This document shows positions 7,852-10,885 of a stretch of DNA of 10,885 nt, in pieces; the stretch's first letter is position 1, and each line of letters opens with the position of its first letter. The translations under genes and the position numbers were made by a program. This DNA comes from an uncultured Clostridiaceae bacterium (GTDB taxonomy: Bacteria > Bacillota > Clostridia > TANB77 > CAG-508). The notes under the pieces are model-generated. The model was given only the letters and a program-made list of their open reading frames with translations, did no database searches and had not been told where the DNA came from. Location of the stretch: the NCBI GenBank assembly GCA_958402495.1, contig CATXTS010000062.1:1-10885 (forward strand), written 5' to 3'.

Positions 7852-10464
7852 TTATTTTCTTCTTCCTCTGTTTTTATTAGTACCTCTTTGTGTATTTCTT
7901 CTTCCGTTATTTGAATTACCTTGTGAATTAGATTGTGTTTGACTAGTTGCCGTTTCTTTTTTTACTGCACCTAATCCATTTTGATATCTTGCAATTTGTA
8001 AAATACGTTCTGATTTCTCAAGGGCTTGCTCTTTACTAATTCCTTCTCGTTTTGCCATAATTGTTTGTGCCAAGGCTTCTTGTGTTTGTCCGAAATTCTT
8101 ATCACTTAAATCTTTCTTTTCATATCTACCCTTTACTATAGCTGCTGCAAAAGCAGATTCTTCTGCTGTATATCCTGCTTTCTCTGCTTGTTTCAAATCG
8201 GAAATTTGTTTTGCATCAGAAAATCCTCTTTCTACATAAGCTTTATCACCTTCCATTAAATCTTTCATTTCAGCTTTTGTTGCATATCTACCATTCTTTT
8301 TATAAAATTTATCATTTAAATACTTTCTGTTATCCTCATTATTTTGATACTCTCTGAAATCTCTTTTGCTATAGTCAATCTGTTGACCGGATCCTTCCCT
8401 AAATGTATCGCCTACTTCTTCAAACTTATTTCTTACATTTCTTAACCCTTGAGGGATTTCACTTGCTTTATCTACTGCTTTATGTGCTAAATTTTCTGCA
8501 CCTCTAGCAGCATTAGATCCTAGTCTAGCTCCTGTCACAGCTCCCGTCACAGCTCCCGCTAATCCTTTTCCTGATGCAATGCCTAATACAGCTCCTGTTC
8601 CTGCTCCCGCTACTGTAGAGGCTGCCCTTGCTACCATACCAGCTCCTTTTAGTGCACCATGTATTACTTTCTTTGGTCTTACATATCTCTTAGCTAAGTT
8701 TCTCATCCCACCTCTAAAACCTTTTATTTGCTTCTTTGGCTTAGCTGTTGAATTCGTCCCTTGTGTCGTTCGTAATCCTCCATTATTTTGTGAATCATTA
8801 GTATGCAAGTCATTATTGGTATTCTGGTTTGCATCTGTCTGCGCTCCACCTGCTGTTCCCGAATTCTGACCTTCCATATTATTGTTCGAATCTTGTTGCT
8901 GACTATTTTCTTGTGTACCATTTTCTCCATCTAGCGTTCTTGTTGAACTACCTCCAGTTCCATCTTCATTATTTCCAGCTTCTGATGTTCCTCCTTGAGT
9001 ATTTGTTCCTCCACCATTTGAGTTTCCAGCTTCTATCTCAGAGAATGGATCATTTTGCATTCTAGGAGGTCTCTCTGGGGTCTCTTCTGCCGCTCCATCA
9101 GCTCCTCCAGCTTTTCCACCTGCTTTAGCTTTTGAACCTCCTTTTCCTAATCCAGAAAGCATAGAAGCAGCTGCAAATCCAGTTAACGCACCAACCGTTT
9201 TACTTGCTTTATCAAATCCGAAGAAACTCCTCAAAATCTTTTCAGCAGGTAAAATAAATAGCATAACTGCAATAACATAAATTGGATTAGTTGATAATTC
9301 TATCGCTGACATAACAAATACATAATAAATTATCAAATGGAATGGTTGTAATAGAGCATTAAAAACAAATTCTTTTAACCACATATTAAAAGCTTGTGCC
9401 TGTCCATCATTCATTTTATCAATTGGATAAGTTAATGCTACTAACGGTGCAATAACAGTCAGAAAAGCCATCATCAATGTCCTCTTTAAATATGTAAATG
9501 TAAATAAAATCGTATAACCTATTAAAATCAAATAAATAACTAGATAAGATAATCTGGCAACATTATCTTTTGTTTGCGTCATAAACCTAGCTGCACCCAT
9601 AACGTTTGTAGTATATGTTCCACCACTTACATCATTATTTCCTGTTACACTGATAACAATACTTCCCTTTTTATCATCATTTGCTAATGCATTTGTAACG
9701 GACTCTGTCATCATTAGAACAAATGCCATAATATAATGTAAGAAAAAAACTAAACAAAGTGCTACTAACCAATCTGTAAACATTTGCTTATATTTTGCCT
9801 TATCCGATGCTACACTTGAAATTAATATTCTAATTCCTACATATACTAAAATAGATAATAATCCAACTATCGATAGGTTTCTAAGTGCTATATACCAATT
9901 TGCAATAGTTTTATGTAAGGTTTGTGAAATTCCCTCTACTTCTCTTCCTTGTGAATCCGTTACAGAACTTGGATTAATAAAGTTTACTTGTAAAAAGGGA
10001 GTTTTTCCCTTGAAAATTTCCTCTGGTGTATATTTCATAACAGGTACTTGGTAGTTATATTGTTTTTTAGAAGCTCTACCTAAATCTAAATCATCTGCAG
10101 AAACTGGCATCTTTTCTGCATCTTCTGCTCCACCTTCTACTTCCTTTGCTTCTTCTGAATCTTTGTCTACCATTACCTTAGTATGTATTAATCCTAAAAA
10201 TTTTCCCTCTCCTTCTCCATTCTCATCTTTCTTATTATTTCCAACATCTCCCAACATAAAGTATTGTACTAATCCCAGTAATCCATCTCCTACCGTCTCT
10301 AGCAAATCCGCTACAGCATTAAAGATAATTCCTCCAACAGATGAAGCAATATCAGAAACAACTCCTGCATTTGAAAAATTGGGAGCTATAAAATTAAAGG
10401 TTATAATTATTGCTATTACTACTATTGTCTTTTGTAGAATACTTTTTTTAGTATTTTTTTTCAT
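7852..10464 (-). CDS. VirB6/TrbL-like polytopic membrane protein of a type IV secretion system, with long cytoplasmic extension
   Basis: The 870-residue product probably forms the inner-membrane channel with the VirB4 ATPase. Residues 1-33 resemble a signal peptide (cleavage after SNA). An amphipathic stretch and an acidic, polar exported region follow. The membrane core runs from about 190 to 412, with segments near 192-217, 231-255, 304-326, 329-347, 366-388 and 393-409. This includes YVGIRILISSVASDKAKYKQ and LVALTYPIDK, which are typical of Gram-positive VirB6/TrbL proteins. Residues 440-575 are Gly/Asn/Gln/Thr-rich and of low complexity. Residues 598-660 form a Gly/Ala zipper-like helix (GAVTGAVTGARLG). 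Residues 695-835 are charged and helical, and the tail is strongly basic (NTQRGTNKNRGRRK). AGGAGG at 10475-10480 lies 10 bases before the ATG and overlaps the VirB4 stop codon, so the two genes are probably translationally coupled. The family assignment rests on topology, motif and neighbours. Confidence 0.87.
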   Translation of the reverse strand: MKKNTKKSILQKTIVVIAIIITFNFIAPNFSNAGVVSDIASSVGGIIFNAVADLLETVGDGLLGLVQYFMLGDVGNNKKDENGEGEGKFLGLIHTKVMVDKDSEEAKEVEGGAEDAEKMPVSADDLDLGRASKKQYNYQVPVMKYTPEEIFKGKTPFLQVNFINPSSVTDSQGREVEGISQTLHKTIANWYIALRNLSIVGLLSILVYVGIRILISSVASDKAKYKQMFTDWLVALCLVFFLHYIMAFVLMMTESVTNALANDDKKGSIVISVTGNNDVSGGTYTTNVMGAARFMTQTKDNVARLSYLVIYLILIGYTILFTFTYLKRTLMMAFLTVIAPLVALTYPIDKMNDGQAQAFNMWLKEFVFNALLQPFHLIIYYVFVMSAIELSTNPIYVIAVMLFILPAEKILRSFFGFDKASKTVGALTGFAAASMLSGLGKGGSKAKAGGKAGGADGAAEETPERPPRMQNDPFSEIEAGNSNGGGTNTQGGTSEAGNNEDGTGGSSTRTLDGENGTQENSQQQDSNNNMEGQNSGTAGGAQTDANQNTNNDLHTNDSQNNGGLRTTQGTNSTAKPKKQIKGFRGGMRNLAKRYVRPKKVIHGALKGAGMVARAASTVAGAGTGAVLGIASGKGLAGAVTGAVTGARLGSNAARGAENLAHKAVDKASEIPQGLRNVRNKFEEVGDTFREGSGQQIDYSKRDFREYQNNEDNRKYLNDKFYKKNGRYATKAEMKDLMEGDKAYVERGFSDAKQISDLKQAEKAGYTAEESAFAAAIVKGRYEKKDLSDKNFGQTQEALAQTIMAKREGISKEQALEKSERILQIARYQNGLGAVKKETATSQTQSNSQGNSNNGRRNTQRGTNKNRGRRK
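8534..8557 (-). repeat. 12-base perfect tandem duplication inside the VirB6-like gene
   Basis: The plus-strand unit GTCACAGCTCCC occurs twice in a row (8534-8545, 8546-8557). It keeps the frame and encodes a doubled Gly-Ala-Val-Thr unit in the Gly/Ala zipper-like helix. It looks like a recent in-frame slippage duplication. Confidence 0.85.
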
Positions 10465-10474
10465 TTATCAAGTT

Positions 10475-10480
10475 CCTCCT
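10475..10480 (-). promoter_or_regulatory. Shine-Dalgarno of the VirB6-like gene, overlapping the VirB4 stop codon
   Basis: The minus strand reads TAGGAGG: the TAG stop of the ATPase gene (10481-10479) shares bases with the AGGAGG of the next gene. This arrangement suits coupled translation of two proteins needed at the same membrane complex. Confidence 0.8.
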
Positions 10481-10885
10481 AGTATTCATTGTTCCTGCTT
10501 TTGTTCATTTGTACTAATTTATTAATATTTGTTTCTACAAACTCAAATTCTTTCGCTGTTGGTCTAATTTGTATAATTGCTGTGTCTGCACCTACTTTTA
10601 GAAGACCTTCTCCTTTTAAACAAGTTACCAAGAAATTTGCTTCTCCTGAACTTAGTTTAAATACTTCTTTTAAATACTGAATTTCTGATTTATCTTGTGC
10701 TAAGAATAACTTTGTATCAGACGATGTTAAAACAGCTTGTGCTTCTGGTTTCTCGTAGAAATCTTGGAATCTTTGTGAAATAATAGCAAGCGATACATTT
10801 CTTTTTCTTGCACGACGTGCCATTGTATTTAAAAAGTCTACTGCTTCAGGATATGGTAATAGCATCAATGCATCATCTACTAATA
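10479..10885 (-). CDS. VirB4/TraC/ConE-type conjugation ATPase, C-terminal part only
   Basis: Only about the last 135 residues are present, and the frame is open to the right edge; no start should be sought inside the window. The visible part begins in the Walker B strand (LVDDALMLLPYPEAVDFL), continues with an Arg-rich helix (ARRARKR) and the strand ending in conserved Ser-Gln (LAIISQRFQDF), then TSSDTKLFLAQ, LKEVFKLSSGE and GEGLLKVGADTAIIQIRP. This order is the C-terminal end of the RecA-like domain of VirB4-family ATPases, which power assembly and transport at the inner membrane. The acidic pair after Walker B is Asp-Asp rather than the usual Asp-Glu. The gene is directly followed by the VirB6-like gene with overlapping stop and Shine-Dalgarno. 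The Walker A motif is outside the window. Confidence 0.88.
   Translation of the reverse strand, partial: LVDDALMLLPYPEAVDFLNTMARRARKRNVSLAIISQRFQDFYEKPEAQAVLTSSDTKLFLAQDKSEIQYLKEVFKLSSGEANFLVTCLKGEGLLKVGADTAIIQIRPTAKEFEFVETNINKLVQMNKSRNNEY

Noticed and set aside
8579..9065. Plus- and minus-strand open frames overlapping the low-complexity and Gly/Ala parts of the VirB6-like gene
   Set aside because: They are by-products of repetitive, stop-poor composition. None has a ribosome binding site or recognisable product, and the long minus frame is clearly coding.
10163..10680. Plus-strand open frames opposite the start of the VirB6-like gene and the VirB4 end
   Set aside because: Both are antisense to well-supported T4SS genes and show no independent coding evidence.
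10479..10868. TTG at 10868 as the start of a small 129-residue protein
   Set aside because: The frame continues upstream to the window edge through the Walker B strand, so this is the end of a larger ATPase.

Overview
The window is AT-rich, and every gene I can support lies on the minus strand, so the sequence reads from right to left. The code is standard (TAA and TAG stops, TGG for Trp). Ribosome binding sites are Gram-positive in style (AGGAGG, AGGGGG, AGGTGA). The proteins are Lys/Glu/Asn/Ile-rich with single-anchor exported domains. This points to a low-GC Firmicute, most likely an anaerobic Clostridia-type bacterium. I cannot name a species.

Right-hand block (10885 to about 2707): a tightly spaced operon encoding part of a Gram-positive type IV secretion (conjugation-like) machine. 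In transcription order it holds: the C-terminal end of a VirB4/ConE-type ATPase cut by the window edge; a large VirB6/TrbL-like polytopic protein with a long Gly/Asn/Gln-rich and basic cytoplasmic extension; a single-pass protein with one NTF2/VirB8-like module plus a beta-rich domain; a 940-residue membrane-anchored cell-wall enzyme combining a GH73/transglycosylase-like domain with a C39-like cysteine peptidase domain; and a single-pass protein with apparently three NTF2-like modules. Intergenic gaps are 14 to 21 nt, each with its own Shine-Dalgarno. The block ends at a strong, probably bidirectional intrinsic terminator. Together these are motor, channel, VirB8/TcpC-like scaffold and peptidoglycan-opening functions, the order seen broadly in Tn916-like systems (orf16-15-14-13) but with an extra gene and unusual domain choices.

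Middle block (about 2706 to 1070): a separate transcription unit with an excellent extended -10 promoter and one 526-residue, highly charged protein without membrane segments. I do not recognise it.

Left-hand block (1069 to the window edge): a serine-type D-alanyl-D-alanine carboxypeptidase (peptidase S11, low-molecular-weight PBP) with signal peptide, STTK and KTG motifs. It carries a one-base frameshift exactly in the SGN motif; apart from that base it reads open to the left edge. A hairpin covering its ribosome binding site lies just upstream.

There is no relaxase, coupling protein, integrase, att site, tRNA, CRISPR array or insertion sequence in the window. Whether the secretion genes belong to an integrated mobile element or to a fixed chromosomal locus therefore cannot be decided here. 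No gap between genes exceeds about 100 bases.
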